The notes beneath the pieces are model-generated. The model searched no databases. It had not been told where the DNA came from and was given only the letters and a program-made list of their open reading frames with translations. From an uncultured Eubacteriales bacterium (GTDB lineage Bacteria; Bacillota; Clostridia; Christensenellales; UBA1242), in NCBI GenBank assembly GCA_949067325.1, contig CARTDZ010000012.1, positions 4,868-26,229 of the forward strand: a stretch of DNA of 21,362 bases, read 5' to 3'. Made by a program: the position numbers and the translations under genes. This document shows positions 1 through 8,259 of this stretch, in pieces (the stretch's first letter is position 1; every line of letters begins with the position of its first letter).

Positions 1-1
1 A

Positions 2-502
2 ATAAGTTTGCCGAATGCAACTGAAATTGGAGATGAATTTTTATTTTGCAACAAACAAATTAAAGAAATAAGTTTGCCGAATGCAACTGAAATTGGAGAT
101 AAATTTTTACGTTGTAACGAACAAATTAAAGAAATAAGTTTGCCGAATGCAACTGAAATTGGAGATGAATTTTTATTTTGCAACAAAGAAATTAAAGAAA
201 TAAGTTTGCCGAATGCAACTGAAATTGGAGATGAATTTTTATATTACAACAAAGAAATTAAAAAAATAAGTTTGCCAAAAGCAACTCATATTGGAGATAA
301 TTTTTTATGTTGTAACGAACAAATTAAAGAAATAAGTTCGCCAAAAGCAACTCATATTGGAAATTATTTTTTATTTAATAACAAAGAAATTAAAGAAATA
401 AGTTTGCCTAGCAATACTGAAAAAGGATTTTTTTTTCTAGATAACAACCCAAAAGTAAAGATAATTGAATTGCCGACTGAAGAAGAAAAAGACAACGAAT
501 AA
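2..502 (+). CDS. Leucine-rich-repeat protein, 3' part (5' end outside the window)
   Basis: The reading frame is open to the left edge, so the true start lies outside the window; the TTG at base 8 is a repeat codon and not a believable start. The visible 167 codons are seven tandem 22-residue repeats of the pattern LPxATxIGDxFLxxNxxIKEIS, then a short acidic tail ending EEEKDNE. Regularly spaced Leu, Ile, Phe and Asn resemble the BspA/TpLRR class of leucine-rich repeats, which form solenoids and often serve as surface or protein-binding modules. The seventh repeat is degenerate (LPSNTEKGFFFLDNN) and acts as the cap. No membrane segment, LPXTG motif or other C-terminal anchor is present, so any export signal would be at the missing N-terminus. 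It converges on rpoC, with 54 bp between the stop codons. Partner and role are unknown. Confidence 0.8.
   Translation: MSLPNATEIGDEFLFCNKQIKEISLPNATEIGDKFLRCNEQIKEISLPNATEIGDEFLFCNKEIKEISLPNATEIGDEFLYYNKEIKKISLPKATHIGDNFLCCNEQIKEISSPKATHIGNYFLFNNKEIKEISLPSNTEKGFFFLDNNPKVKIIELPTEEEKDNE
8..469 (+). repeat. Seven tandem 66-bp repeats inside the LRR gene
   Basis: Units begin at 8, 74, 140, 206, 272, 338 and 404, each 66 bp (22 codons). Units 1-4 are nearly identical in nucleotides, including third codon positions; units 5 and 6 resemble each other (AAAGCAACTCATATTGGA); unit 7 has diverged. Identity at the DNA level points to recent duplication or gene conversion rather than old repeats under protein selection alone. 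The array probably continues upstream of the window. Confidence 0.9.
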
Positions 503-519
503 TATCGTTGTCTTTTTTT
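486..519. terminator. Bidirectional intrinsic terminator between the LRR gene and rpoC
   Basis: An 11-bp perfect stem (488-498 AAAGACAACGA with 505-515 TCGTTGTCTTT) closes a 6-nt loop. It has a T-run on the right (513-519) and an A-run on the left (486-490), so both the rightward LRR transcript and the leftward rpoC transcript get a hairpin followed by U residues. The left arm lies inside the last LRR codons and the LRR stop codon (500-502) sits in the loop. Confidence 0.85.
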
Positions 520-556
520 ATAGTTTATAAGATTTTTTATATTTAAAATCAAGTTT

Positions 557-3500
557 TTAAGCGATTGTTGAATCTGTTGTGTCTGTTTCGGTTGTTTCGA
601 GTGTTTCATCTTTTACTACAACTGGCATAACTGAGCGATACTTCTTAAGGCCAGTACCTGCTGGAATAAGTTTTCCGATGATAACGTTCTCTTTAAGGCC
701 GATAAGGTTGTCGACTTTGCCTTTGACTGACGCGTCGGTGAGAGTTCTTGAAGTCTCTTGGAATGATGCAGCAGAAAGGAAGCTTTCAGTTGAAAGAGAG
801 GCCTTGGTGATACCAAGAAGGATACGTTTTACTGTTGCAGGCACGCCACCTTCAGAAAGCACTCTTTCATTTTCTTCATCACAGCGGTAAACATCAACGA
901 TTTCACCTGGAAGGAGGTTTGTATCGCCTGCTGACTCAACTTTGACCTTTTTGAGCATTTGACGAATAATGATTTCGACGTGTTTATCATTTACAGTAAC
1001 GTCTTGGCCGCGATAAGTTGAGATGATTTGGTTTAAGAGATATTCTTGAACGCCCTTGATACCTCTCATGCGGAGAAGTTCAGCTGGGTTGATAGCACCT
1101 GCTGTGAGTTGTGAGCCTGGCTCTACGCTATCGCCGTTTTTGACCATAAGAACGGCTGGTTTCTTTGCTTCATATTCTACATCGCCTTCGCGAGAAGCGA
1201 CTGTGATGTAGTAATATTTGTTGTCTTGTCTGATAGTAACTTTTCCTGAAACTTCAGAAAGGATACACTCACCTTTTGGCTTTCTTGCTTCAAAGATTTC
1301 TTCAACACGAGGAAGACCTTGTGTAATATCAAGCGCTGAAGCAACACCGCCTGAGTGGAAGGTTCTCATTGTGAGCTGAGTACCTGGCTCACCGATTGAC
1401 TGAGCAGCTACGATACCAACAGCTTCGCCAACTGTAACCATGCTCTTGTTTGAGAGGTCGCGGCCATAGCATTTTGCACATACGCCATGTTTGCAGCGGC
1501 AAGTAAGGAGTGAGCGGATTTGAACTTTGTCAATACCTGCTTCAGTGATTTGTTTTGCTTGTTCAACAGTGACCATAGTGTTTGCTGGCACGATGATTTC
1601 GTTTGTTTTTGGATTTACAACATCGTCTACTACAACTCTGCCTTGAACTCGCTCTGCAACTCTTTCTTGAACAATGCCGTCAACAACGAGATCTGTCACC
1701 CACATACCTTTAACTTTTTCGCCAGCGTCAGCGAAGCAGTCTTCGGTTGTTACGACAACGTCTTGAGAGATATCGACAAGACGACGAGTAAGGTAACCTG
1801 AATCGGCTGTTTTGAGGGCTGTATCTGTAAGACCTTTGCGGATACCACGTGCTGAGAGGAAGTATTCCATTGGAGTAAGACCTTTACGGAAGCTTGACTT
1901 AATAGGAATATCGATTTTTTCACCTGAAGCGGTGGTTTTGATGCCGACCATACCGCAGGTTGAGTTCAACTGGCCTTTAGATCCACGCGCGCCTGATACG
2001 GCCATGATTTTGAAGGCGTTGAAGTCGTCAAGGCTGTTGAAAAGGATTGTTTCAACTTGGCTTTTTGCGTTTTCCCAAATGTCAATGTTGTTTTTAAGTT
2101 TTTCGTCGAGCGTGATAAGACCACGACGAAGAAGTTTTTCGTTTTCGAGAGCTTTATTTTCAGCTTCTTGCAAGATTTCTTGCTTGCCTTCTGGCTCATT
2201 GATGTCGAATACGTTTACTGTCAAAGCGCCAAGAGTTGAATATTTATATCCGCACTCTTTGATTTTGTCAACAAGCTTTGCACATTCTGTTGTGCCGAGT
2301 TTGTCATAAGCTGCAGCGAGAATGTTTTGAAGGTCTTTTTTGACGATAAATTTGTTAAATTCAAGTTCGCAATAATTTTCTTCTTTGCTTCTATCTACAA
2401 AGCCGAGGTTTTGTGGAATGTATTGATTGAAGAGAATACGGCCAACTGAAGTTTCAATACGTTTTGAATAAGTTTTGCCGTTTACTTCGCGAGCAATTCT
2501 TACTTCAATTTTTGCTTTGATGTCGAGGTTCTGAGTTTGATAAGCCATGATTGCTTCTTCTTCAGAAGAGAATACACTGCCCTCGCCTTTTGCTCCTGGC
2601 ATGATCATTGTCATATACGCACAACCCAAGATGATATCTTGACCTGGAGTTACGATTGGCTCGCCAGACGAAAGTTTCAAAAGGTTGTTTGAAGCAAGCA
2701 TGAGGTTGCGGGCTTCAGTTCTTGAATCGATTGAAAGTGGAACGTGAACTGACATTTGGTCACCATCGAAGTCAGCGTTGAAAGCTGCGCAGACTGCTGG
2801 GTGAAGTTTGATTGCCCTACCTTCTACGAGAACTGGCTCGAAAGCTTGAACAGAAAGTCTGTGAAGAGTTGGAGCACGGTTAAGAAAAACTGGGTGGTCT
2901 TTGATGACTTCAGCAAGGATATCCCAAACGACTGGTTTTTCTTTGTCAATCATGCGTTTTGCTGATTTGATATTGTGTGATTTGTTGAGGTCAACAAGGC
3001 GGTTGATGATGAATGGCTTGAAGAGCTCAAGAGCCATTTCTTTTGGAAGACCGCATTGGTACATTTTAAGTTCTGGACCAACAACGATAACTGAACGGCC
3101 TGAGTAGTCAACACGTTTGCCGAGAAGGTTAAGTCTGAAGCGGCCTTGCTTACCACCAAGCATAGCAGTGAGTGATTTGAGGTCGCGTTGTTTTGAAGAC
3201 TGAACAGCTTTTCCGCGTTTTCCGTTGTCGATAAGGTTGTCAACAGATTCTTGGAGCATACGTTTTTCGTTTCTGATAATAACGTCTGGAGCGCCAAGTT
3301 CAATGAGTTTTTTGAGACGATTGTTTCTGTTGATTACACGACGATAGAGGTCATTGAGATCGCTTGTTGCATAGCGGCCGCCATCAAGTGGAACCATTGG
3401 ACGAAGTTCTGGTGGAAGCACTGGAAGAACGTCCATAACCATCCAAGTTGGGTTGTTGCCACTCTTGATGAAAGACTCAACGACGTCAAGCTTTTTCATT

Positions 3501-4120
3501 GCTTTGATTTTTCTTTGGCCTTTCATTGTAACGAGTGCTTTTTTAAGTTCTTTTGACTCTTTTTGAAGGTCAACTTCGCTAAGAAGTTTTTTAACAGCTT
3601 CTGCACCCATGCCAACTACGAAAGAGTTTTCGCCATATTTTTCGCAAGCTTCACGATATTCTTTGTCTGTAATGACTTGTTTGTAGACAAAATCTGTCTG
3701 CTTAGGGTCAAGCACAACATAGCAAACATAATAAACCACTTGTTCAAGTGCCTTAGGAGTCATTTCAAGGAGTGTTCCGATCTTTGAAGGAACGTTTCTG
3801 AAATACCAAATATGTGTGCAAGGAGCTGCAAGCTCGATGTGACCCATACGTTCACGACGAACTTTTGCTCTTGTAACTTCAACACCACACTTGTCGCAGA
3901 CTACGCCCTTGTAACGCACACGTTTGTATTTTCCGCAGTGACATTCCCAGTCTTTTCTTGGTCCAAAAATCTTCTCACAGAAAAGACCGTCTTTTTCAGG
4001 CTTTTGTGTGCGATAGTTGATTGTTTCTGGCTTTGTAACCTCACCATATGACCATTCTCTGATCTTTTCAGGTGAAGCGATTCCTATTTTTATTGAATCA
4101 AAGTTGTTAAGTTCAAACAT
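557..4120 (-). CDS. rpoC: DNA-directed RNA polymerase subunit beta'
   Basis: This is the beta' subunit of RNA polymerase, which with beta forms the catalytic cleft. The 1187 aa are close to the Bacillus length. Visible landmarks: the N-terminal zinc site C60, C62, C75, C78; the catalytic Mg motif NADFDGDQ at 448-455 (Asp 450, 452, 454); the bridge-helix region (GLTDTALKTADSGYLTRRL, from about residue 763); the second zinc site C795, C874, C881, C884 (with an additional C876); and the trigger-loop segment near LTMRTFHSGG. The ATG at 4118-4120 follows a GGGAG-type ribosome site. The F-loop (about 717-733) and the bridge-helix N-terminus (SARGIRKGL) differ from the near-invariant bacterial sequence, as described in the findings. 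The gene lies 304 bp downstream of rpoB and is probably transcribed with it; its transcript ends at the shared terminator at 486-519. The C-terminus is a short Thr/Glu/Asp-rich tail. Confidence 0.99.
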   Translation of the reverse strand: MFELNNFDSIKIGIASPEKIREWSYGEVTKPETINYRTQKPEKDGLFCEKIFGPRKDWECHCGKYKRVRYKGVVCDKCGVEVTRAKVRRERMGHIELAAPCTHIWYFRNVPSKIGTLLEMTPKALEQVVYYVCYVVLDPKQTDFVYKQVITDKEYREACEKYGENSFVVGMGAEAVKKLLSEVDLQKESKELKKALVTMKGQRKIKAMKKLDVVESFIKSGNNPTWMVMDVLPVLPPELRPMVPLDGGRYATSDLNDLYRRVINRNNRLKKLIELGAPDVIIRNEKRMLQESVDNLIDNGKRGKAVQSSKQRDLKSLTAMLGGKQGRFRLNLLGKRVDYSGRSVIVVGPELKMYQCGLPKEMALELFKPFIINRLVDLNKSHNIKSAKRMIDKEKPVVWDILAEVIKDHPVFLNRAPTLHRLSVQAFEPVLVEGRAIKLHPAVCAAFNADFDGDQMSVHVPLSIDSRTEARNLMLASNNLLKLSSGEPIVTPGQDIILGCAYMTMIMPGAKGEGSVFSSEEEAIMAYQTQNLDIKAKIEVRIAREVNGKTYSKRIETSVGRILFNQYIPQNLGFVDRSKEENYCELEFNKFIVKKDLQNILAAAYDKLGTTECAKLVDKIKECGYKYSTLGALTVNVFDINEPEGKQEILQEAENKALENEKLLRRGLITLDEKLKNNIDIWENAKSQVETILFNSLDDFNAFKIMAVSGARGSKGQLNSTCGMVGIKTTASGEKIDIPIKSSFRKGLTPMEYFLSARGIRKGLTDTALKTADSGYLTRRLVDISQDVVVTTEDCFADAGEKVKGMWVTDLVVDGIVQERVAERVQGRVVVDDVVNPKTNEIIVPANTMVTVEQAKQITEAGIDKVQIRSLLTCRCKHGVCAKCYGRDLSNKSMVTVGEAVGIVAAQSIGEPGTQLTMRTFHSGGVASALDITQGLPRVEEIFEARKPKGECILSEVSGKVTIRQDNKYYYITVASREGDVEYEAKKPAVLMVKNGDSVEPGSQLTAGAINPAELLRMRGIKGVQEYLLNQIISTYRGQDVTVNDKHVEIIIRQMLKKVKVESAGDTNLLPGEIVDVYRCDEENERVLSEGGVPATVKRILLGITKASLSTESFLSAASFQETSRTLTDASVKGKVDNLIGLKENVIIGKLIPAGTGLKKYRSVMPVVVKDETLETTETDTTDSTIA

Positions 4121-4424
4121 AACTTTCTCCCTTTTTTGTTTGCTATATGTCTTCTATTTCTATAATCTTAAATTCTAAATTGTTTTTAAATGCGCAGCTT
4201 GAGCCGCAAAATCGCCAGCGGCATTTTCTATAATCTCCCAACCTTTTGAGGCTTAGAATTTCTTCTTCGCACGAGAGCGCCGCAAATCGCCAACGAAACA
4301 GCGTGCAGTGCGATTTCGTTTGGCGGCGTGCGTCGCAAGCAAACGTCACCCGCGTAACTTTTGCCAATTTTATTGGCAAAATGAGCAAAAGTGCAGCTTG
4401 CGACGCTTAGTTGTCACCGCGGAT
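4121..4424. repeat. Structured, GC-richer spacer between rpoB and rpoC (possible dispersed repeat element)
   Basis: The rpoB-rpoC gap is normally short; here it is 304 bp and its central part is clearly richer in G+C than the flanks. It holds several palindromes: GCGTCGCAAGC (4330-4340) with GCTTGCGACGC (4396-4406), an 11-bp perfect match; inside that, TTTTGCCAAT (4359-4368) with ATTGGCAAAA (4372-4381); an alternative pairing ACTTTTGC (4357-4364) with GCAAAAGT (4385-4392); and CGCCAACGAAA (4288-4298) with TTTCGTTTGGCG (4314-4325), with one bulge. A degenerate direct copy of a GCCGCAAATCGCCA-like stretch occurs near 4202 and near 4279. No U-run follows the hairpins, so they do not look like terminators. 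An 81-codon minus-strand frame (4143-4388) crosses the element, but it has no ribosome site and no recognisable product. It may be a MITE-like intergenic element or a processing/stability structure in the rpoBC mRNA. Confidence 0.6.
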
Positions 4425-7400
4425 TTATTCAAAATCACCGAAATCATCGAAGATATCGAGATTTGACAAATCGTTTTTAGTAACTTCTTCAAAGACTTCT
4501 GTAAGTTCGTCTTTTTCTTCTTTCTGCTCTTTATTGTCACCTGCGAGCATATCGTCGAAGTCAAGGATTTCTTTAAGTTCATTTTCAGTATCATTTGCGA
4601 TTGAAACTTGATCTTGTTCGTCTTGGCTAAGTTCTGAAAGTGAAATTTCTTTGTTGCCTTCAGTCAAGATCTTGATATCAAGGCCGAGAGCTTGAAGTTC
4701 TTTTACAAGCACTTTAAACGACTCTGGCATACCTGGTTCTGCAATTGGAAGGCCTTTGATGATTGATTCATAAGTTTTAAGTCTTCCGTTAAGGTCGTCT
4801 GATTTAACTGTAAGCATTTCTTGCAAGATATGAGATGCGCCGTATGCTTCGAGAGCCCAAACTTCCATTTCACCAAATCTTTGGCCACCGAAAAGTGACT
4901 TACCACCAAGTGGTTGTTGAGTGATGAGAGCGTAAGGTCCGATTGAACGAGCATGGATTTTTGAGTCAACCATGTGTTCAAGTTTAAGCATATATTTCAT
5001 ACCTATTGTTGTGAGGTTGTCGAAAGGTTCACCTGTTCTTCCATCGTAGAGTTGAACTTTGCCGTCTGGGCGGAAGTTGTTTTCAATGAGAAGTTCTTGT
5101 ATTTCTTCAGCAGTAGCGCCATCGAAAGCAGGAGTTGCAACCTTCCAGCCGAGAGCGTTTGCTACAAGGCCGAGGTGAACTTCCATAACCTGTCCGATAT
5201 TAAGACGAGATGGAATGCCGAGTGGGCTGAGAACGATATCAAGAGGCCTGCCGTTTGCCATGAAAGGCATGTCAGCTTCTGGCAATACGATTGAAACGAC
5301 ACCTTTGTTTCCATGACGTCCAGCCATCTTATCGCCGACTGAAATCTTACGTTTTTGAGCGACTGTAACTCTTACCATCATAGTTACGCCTGGTTCAAGG
5401 TCATCTTTGTTCTTCTTTGAGAAGACTTGAACGTCGACTACCACGCCGCCCTTGCCGTGTTGAACGCGAAGAGATGTATCTCTAACTTCTCTTGCTTTGT
5501 CACCGAAGATTGCACGAAGGAGACGTTCTTCTGGAGTGAGTTCAGTCTCACCTTTTGGAGTAACTTTGCCGACAAGGATATCGTTTGGATGAACTTCAGC
5601 ACCAATTCTTACGATACCATTTTCGTCGAGGTCTTTGAGTGCATCTTCGCCAAGGTTTGGAATGTCGCGAGTGATTTGCTCGTCACCAAGTTTGGTTGTG
5701 CGGCATTTTATTTCTTGATCATAAAGTGTGATTGATGTATAGACGTCTTCTTTTACAAGGCGTTCGTTGATAAGGATAGCGTCTTCGTAGTTTTGTCCTT
5801 CCCAGTTCATATAACCGATAAGAACGTTTTTACCAACGGCAAGTTCGCCATTGTCAGTTGAGTAACCGTCTGTGATGACATCACCCTTCTTAACTTTTTC
5901 GCCTTTTTTAACGCATGGGCGTTCGTTAAAGCAAACGTCGTCATTTGCTTTTGCAAATTTTGTGAGGTTGTAGATGTCTTCTTGTCCATTTTCTGCCATG
6001 ATACGGATTTCGTCTGCTGAAACGTATGTTACTGTTCCGTCGTGGTCAGCAAGGTGAACGCAACCGCAATCTCTTGCCACTTTTGCTTCGATACCAGTTC
6101 CAACAATTGGAGCTTCTGGACGAAGAAGAGGCACAGCCTGACGTTGCATATTGGCAGCCATCAAGGCACGATTTGTTTCGTCGCCATTTACAAATGGAAT
6201 AAGGCTTGTTGCGACTGAGATGACTTGTCTTGGAGATACGTCCATATAGTCAACTTGGCTTGCTGGAACTTCGATAATACTTGCTCCGTGACGGCAAACC
6301 ACGCGTTTGTTGATAAAGTGGCCATTTTCGTCGAGTGGCTCTGTTGCTTGAGCGATGAAGCTTTCGTTTTCAACATCTGCCATTTTGTATTCAACTTTTT
6401 TGGTCACTACGCCATTTGCTTTGTCAACCACTCTATAAGGTGTTTCAAGGAAGCCATAGTCATTTACGCGAACAAAACCAGCAAGAGTGTTGATAAGACC
6501 GATTGACTGACCTTCTGGTGTTTCGATTGGGCAGATACGGCCATAATGAGTGAAGTGAATATCGCGGATTTCAGGATCTGCACGTTCCTTTTTGATACCG
6601 CCAGGTCCTACCGCTGAGATACGACGTTTTTGAGTGATACCAGAAAGTGGGTTTTTCTGGTCCATGATTTGTGAGAGTTGTGATTGGCTGAAGAAGTCGC
6701 GAAGGGCTTTGTTTACAGCCTTAGGGTTCATGATTTGAGAAGGTGTAACTTCTACAAATTCACGTCCTTGCAAGGTTTCTTTGATATTGCTTGAAAGTTT
6801 TGTCACGCCTTTGCGGAAGTCTGCACAAGCAAGTTCGCCAACTGTTGCAACACGTTTGTTTGAAAGGTGTTCGATTTTGTCGAGAGTTCCCACACCTTCA
6901 AGCACATCAAGATAGCAGCTGATTGTTGCGAGGATATCGTCCATAGTGAGTGTTGTGATAACGAGATCTTTTGCTGCAGCTTTGATTGCTTCAGTGCGTT
7001 TTTCTTTTGTTTTGTTGTCTTTAAGGATTTGAGCAAGCACTGGATAATAAACATCTTCGTTTACGCCAAGTTCTTCTTGGTTGCAAGGAAAGAGGTCAGA
7101 AAGTGTCACGCGATTGTTGCCACGCATAAGGTGCTTTTTGTCAGCGAGTTGAACCCAAACCTCATTGATGCCAGCGTTTTGAACAGCTTTTGCGCTATCT
7201 TTTGTGAAAATTTCGCCAGCTTTGATGATGATTTCATCGCCATCTGCAATGTTTTCAGCTGAAACGAGACCTGGAAGTCTTTCTTTGAGTTCAAGTTTTT
7301 TGTTGAGTTTATAGCGGCCTACGCGAGAGAGGTTGTAATATGCATCTGTAAAGAAAGAAGCGTTGAGAAAAGCTCTTGTAGTTTCTGCTGAAGCGACGTC

Positions 7401-8126
7401 AGCTGGGCGAGTTTTGCGTGAAAATTCGAGAAGAGCCTCTTCTTGAGTGACCTGGATTTCTTTGTCTACAACGTTTTTGATGTAACGGTTGTTGCCAAAG
7501 CATTTGAGGATTTCTTCGTTTGTAAAGCCAAAGCACTTAAGAAAAACGCCAAGTGAAATTCTGCTTTTACGTTCAAGCACAACCTTGAGGTTTTCGTTTG
7601 CACCTTGTTCGATTTCAATCCAGTTTCCGTGAACTGGTATGATTTGTGCTTTAAGGGTTGCATTGTTGTCTTTGTCGCGAAGAAGGTAAACGCTTGGAGC
7701 GCGCACGATTTGGTTGATGACTACCCTTTCGATACCATTGATGATAAAAGAGCCTTGTTCAGTCATCATTGGCACATCGCCAAGAAAAACTTCTTGTTCA
7801 ACAGCTTGTCCTGTTTCTTCAACGACGAAGCGAGCTTTCACTTTGAGAGGTGAAGAATAGGTCGCGCCGCGACGTTTGCACTCTTTGATTGAATATTTTG
7901 GCTCAGAGAAAGGCAAGATTTCAGTAATATATACTTTTGCTTTGTAACTGAAGTCTGAAAGTGGAAAAAATTCATCAAGCACACTCTTGATACCATTTTC
8001 GAGGAAGTTTTTGTATGAGGACTTTTGAATTTCGAGTAGTTGTGGCATTTGCACCAAGTCTTCACATCTTGCAAAAGAATATCTTTCTGTTTTGCCGTTT
8101 TTGATTTTCTTTACATTAACAGTCAT
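4425..8126 (-). CDS. rpoB: DNA-directed RNA polymerase subunit beta
   Basis: This is the beta subunit of RNA polymerase, 1233 aa. Landmarks: the N-terminal segment with MTEQGSFIINGIERVVI; the rifampicin region around 480-510 (QLSQIMDQKNPLSGITQKRR); CPIETPEGQSIGLINTL; the catalytic-core segment GYMNWEGQNYEDAILINER; KISVGDKMAGRHGNKGVVS with the conserved lysines near the active site; and the C-terminal clamp segment. An acidic tail of roughly 80 aa (many Asp and Glu, ending DDFGDFE) follows, as in many Bacillota beta subunits. The ATG at 8124-8126 has a strong AAGGAG site 8 nt upstream. A consensus promoter at 8260-8288 and a leader terminator at 8161-8201 suggest it heads its own transcription unit with rpoC and is controlled by attenuation. 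The usual upstream rplJ-rplL genes are absent. Several rifampicin-contact residues differ from those of sensitive bacteria (see findings). Confidence 0.99.
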   Translation of the reverse strand: MTVNVKKIKNGKTERYSFARCEDLVQMPQLLEIQKSSYKNFLENGIKSVLDEFFPLSDFSYKAKVYITEILPFSEPKYSIKECKRRGATYSSPLKVKARFVVEETGQAVEQEVFLGDVPMMTEQGSFIINGIERVVINQIVRAPSVYLLRDKDNNATLKAQIIPVHGNWIEIEQGANENLKVVLERKSRISLGVFLKCFGFTNEEILKCFGNNRYIKNVVDKEIQVTQEEALLEFSRKTRPADVASAETTRAFLNASFFTDAYYNLSRVGRYKLNKKLELKERLPGLVSAENIADGDEIIIKAGEIFTKDSAKAVQNAGINEVWVQLADKKHLMRGNNRVTLSDLFPCNQEELGVNEDVYYPVLAQILKDNKTKEKRTEAIKAAAKDLVITTLTMDDILATISCYLDVLEGVGTLDKIEHLSNKRVATVGELACADFRKGVTKLSSNIKETLQGREFVEVTPSQIMNPKAVNKALRDFFSQSQLSQIMDQKNPLSGITQKRRISAVGPGGIKKERADPEIRDIHFTHYGRICPIETPEGQSIGLINTLAGFVRVNDYGFLETPYRVVDKANGVVTKKVEYKMADVENESFIAQATEPLDENGHFINKRVVCRHGASIIEVPASQVDYMDVSPRQVISVATSLIPFVNGDETNRALMAANMQRQAVPLLRPEAPIVGTGIEAKVARDCGCVHLADHDGTVTYVSADEIRIMAENGQEDIYNLTKFAKANDDVCFNERPCVKKGEKVKKGDVITDGYSTDNGELAVGKNVLIGYMNWEGQNYEDAILINERLVKEDVYTSITLYDQEIKCRTTKLGDEQITRDIPNLGEDALKDLDENGIVRIGAEVHPNDILVGKVTPKGETELTPEERLLRAIFGDKAREVRDTSLRVQHGKGGVVVDVQVFSKKNKDDLEPGVTMMVRVTVAQKRKISVGDKMAGRHGNKGVVSIVLPEADMPFMANGRPLDIVLSPLGIPSRLNIGQVMEVHLGLVANALGWKVATPAFDGATAEEIQELLIENNFRPDGKVQLYDGRTGEPFDNLTTIGMKYMLKLEHMVDSKIHARSIGPYALITQQPLGGKSLFGGQRFGEMEVWALEAYGASHILQEMLTVKSDDLNGRLKTYESIIKGLPIAEPGMPESFKVLVKELQALGLDIKILTEGNKEISLSELSQDEQDQVSIANDTENELKEILDFDDMLAGDNKEQKEEKDELTEVFEEVTKNDLSNLDIFDDFGDFE

Positions 8127-8160
8127 CTGCGTCTCCTTAATTTCAGCGTTGTTTTAGGAC

Positions 8161-8201
8161 AAAAAAAGGACTTTGTGTCAACTAAATTGGCACAAAAATC
8201 C
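8161..8201 (-). terminator. Intrinsic terminator (putative attenuator) in the rpoB leader
   Basis: On the minus strand, GGATTTTTGTGCCAA (8201-8187), a TTTAG loop and TTGACACAAAGTCC (8181-8168) form a hairpin with one bulged U and one C/A mismatch, followed directly by seven U residues (8167-8161). It lies about 50-90 nt downstream of the predicted start site and 35 nt upstream of the rpoB ATG. The gene upstream has its own terminator at 8393-8427, so this one most likely controls how much RNA polymerase enters rpoB-rpoC. Confidence 0.75.
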
Positions 8202-8259
8202 CCTATATTCAGTTAAAAAACAAAATATTTTCCCACAGCACGCTATAATAGTTGAAAAT

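Noticed and set aside
8..469. Regular repeats suggesting a CRISPR array
   Set aside because: The 66-bp units are adjacent with no unique spacers, keep an open reading frame and translate to a leucine-rich repeat.
1812..2309. 165-codon plus-strand frame opposite rpoC
   Set aside because: It is antisense to the conserved rpoC core, has no ribosome site or recognisable domain, and its composition is that of a reverse-complement shadow.
4143..4388. 81-codon minus-strand frame in the rpoB-rpoC spacer
   Set aside because: It runs through the palindromes and the internal duplication (RWRFAAL / RWRFCGS is a translated DNA repeat), has no Shine-Dalgarno site, and its Cys/Arg-rich product looks like translated repeat DNA. 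Kept as part of the spacer element.
8151..8181. TTGACA on the minus strand at 8181-8176 as a second rpoB -35 box
   Set aside because: It is part of the leader hairpin arm and has no -10-like hexamer at 16-18 nt.
8243..8250. Plus-strand TATAAT at 8244-8249 as a rightward promoter
   Set aside because: No suitable -35 box, and it would only read antisense into the end of the lipoprotein gene past a terminator region.
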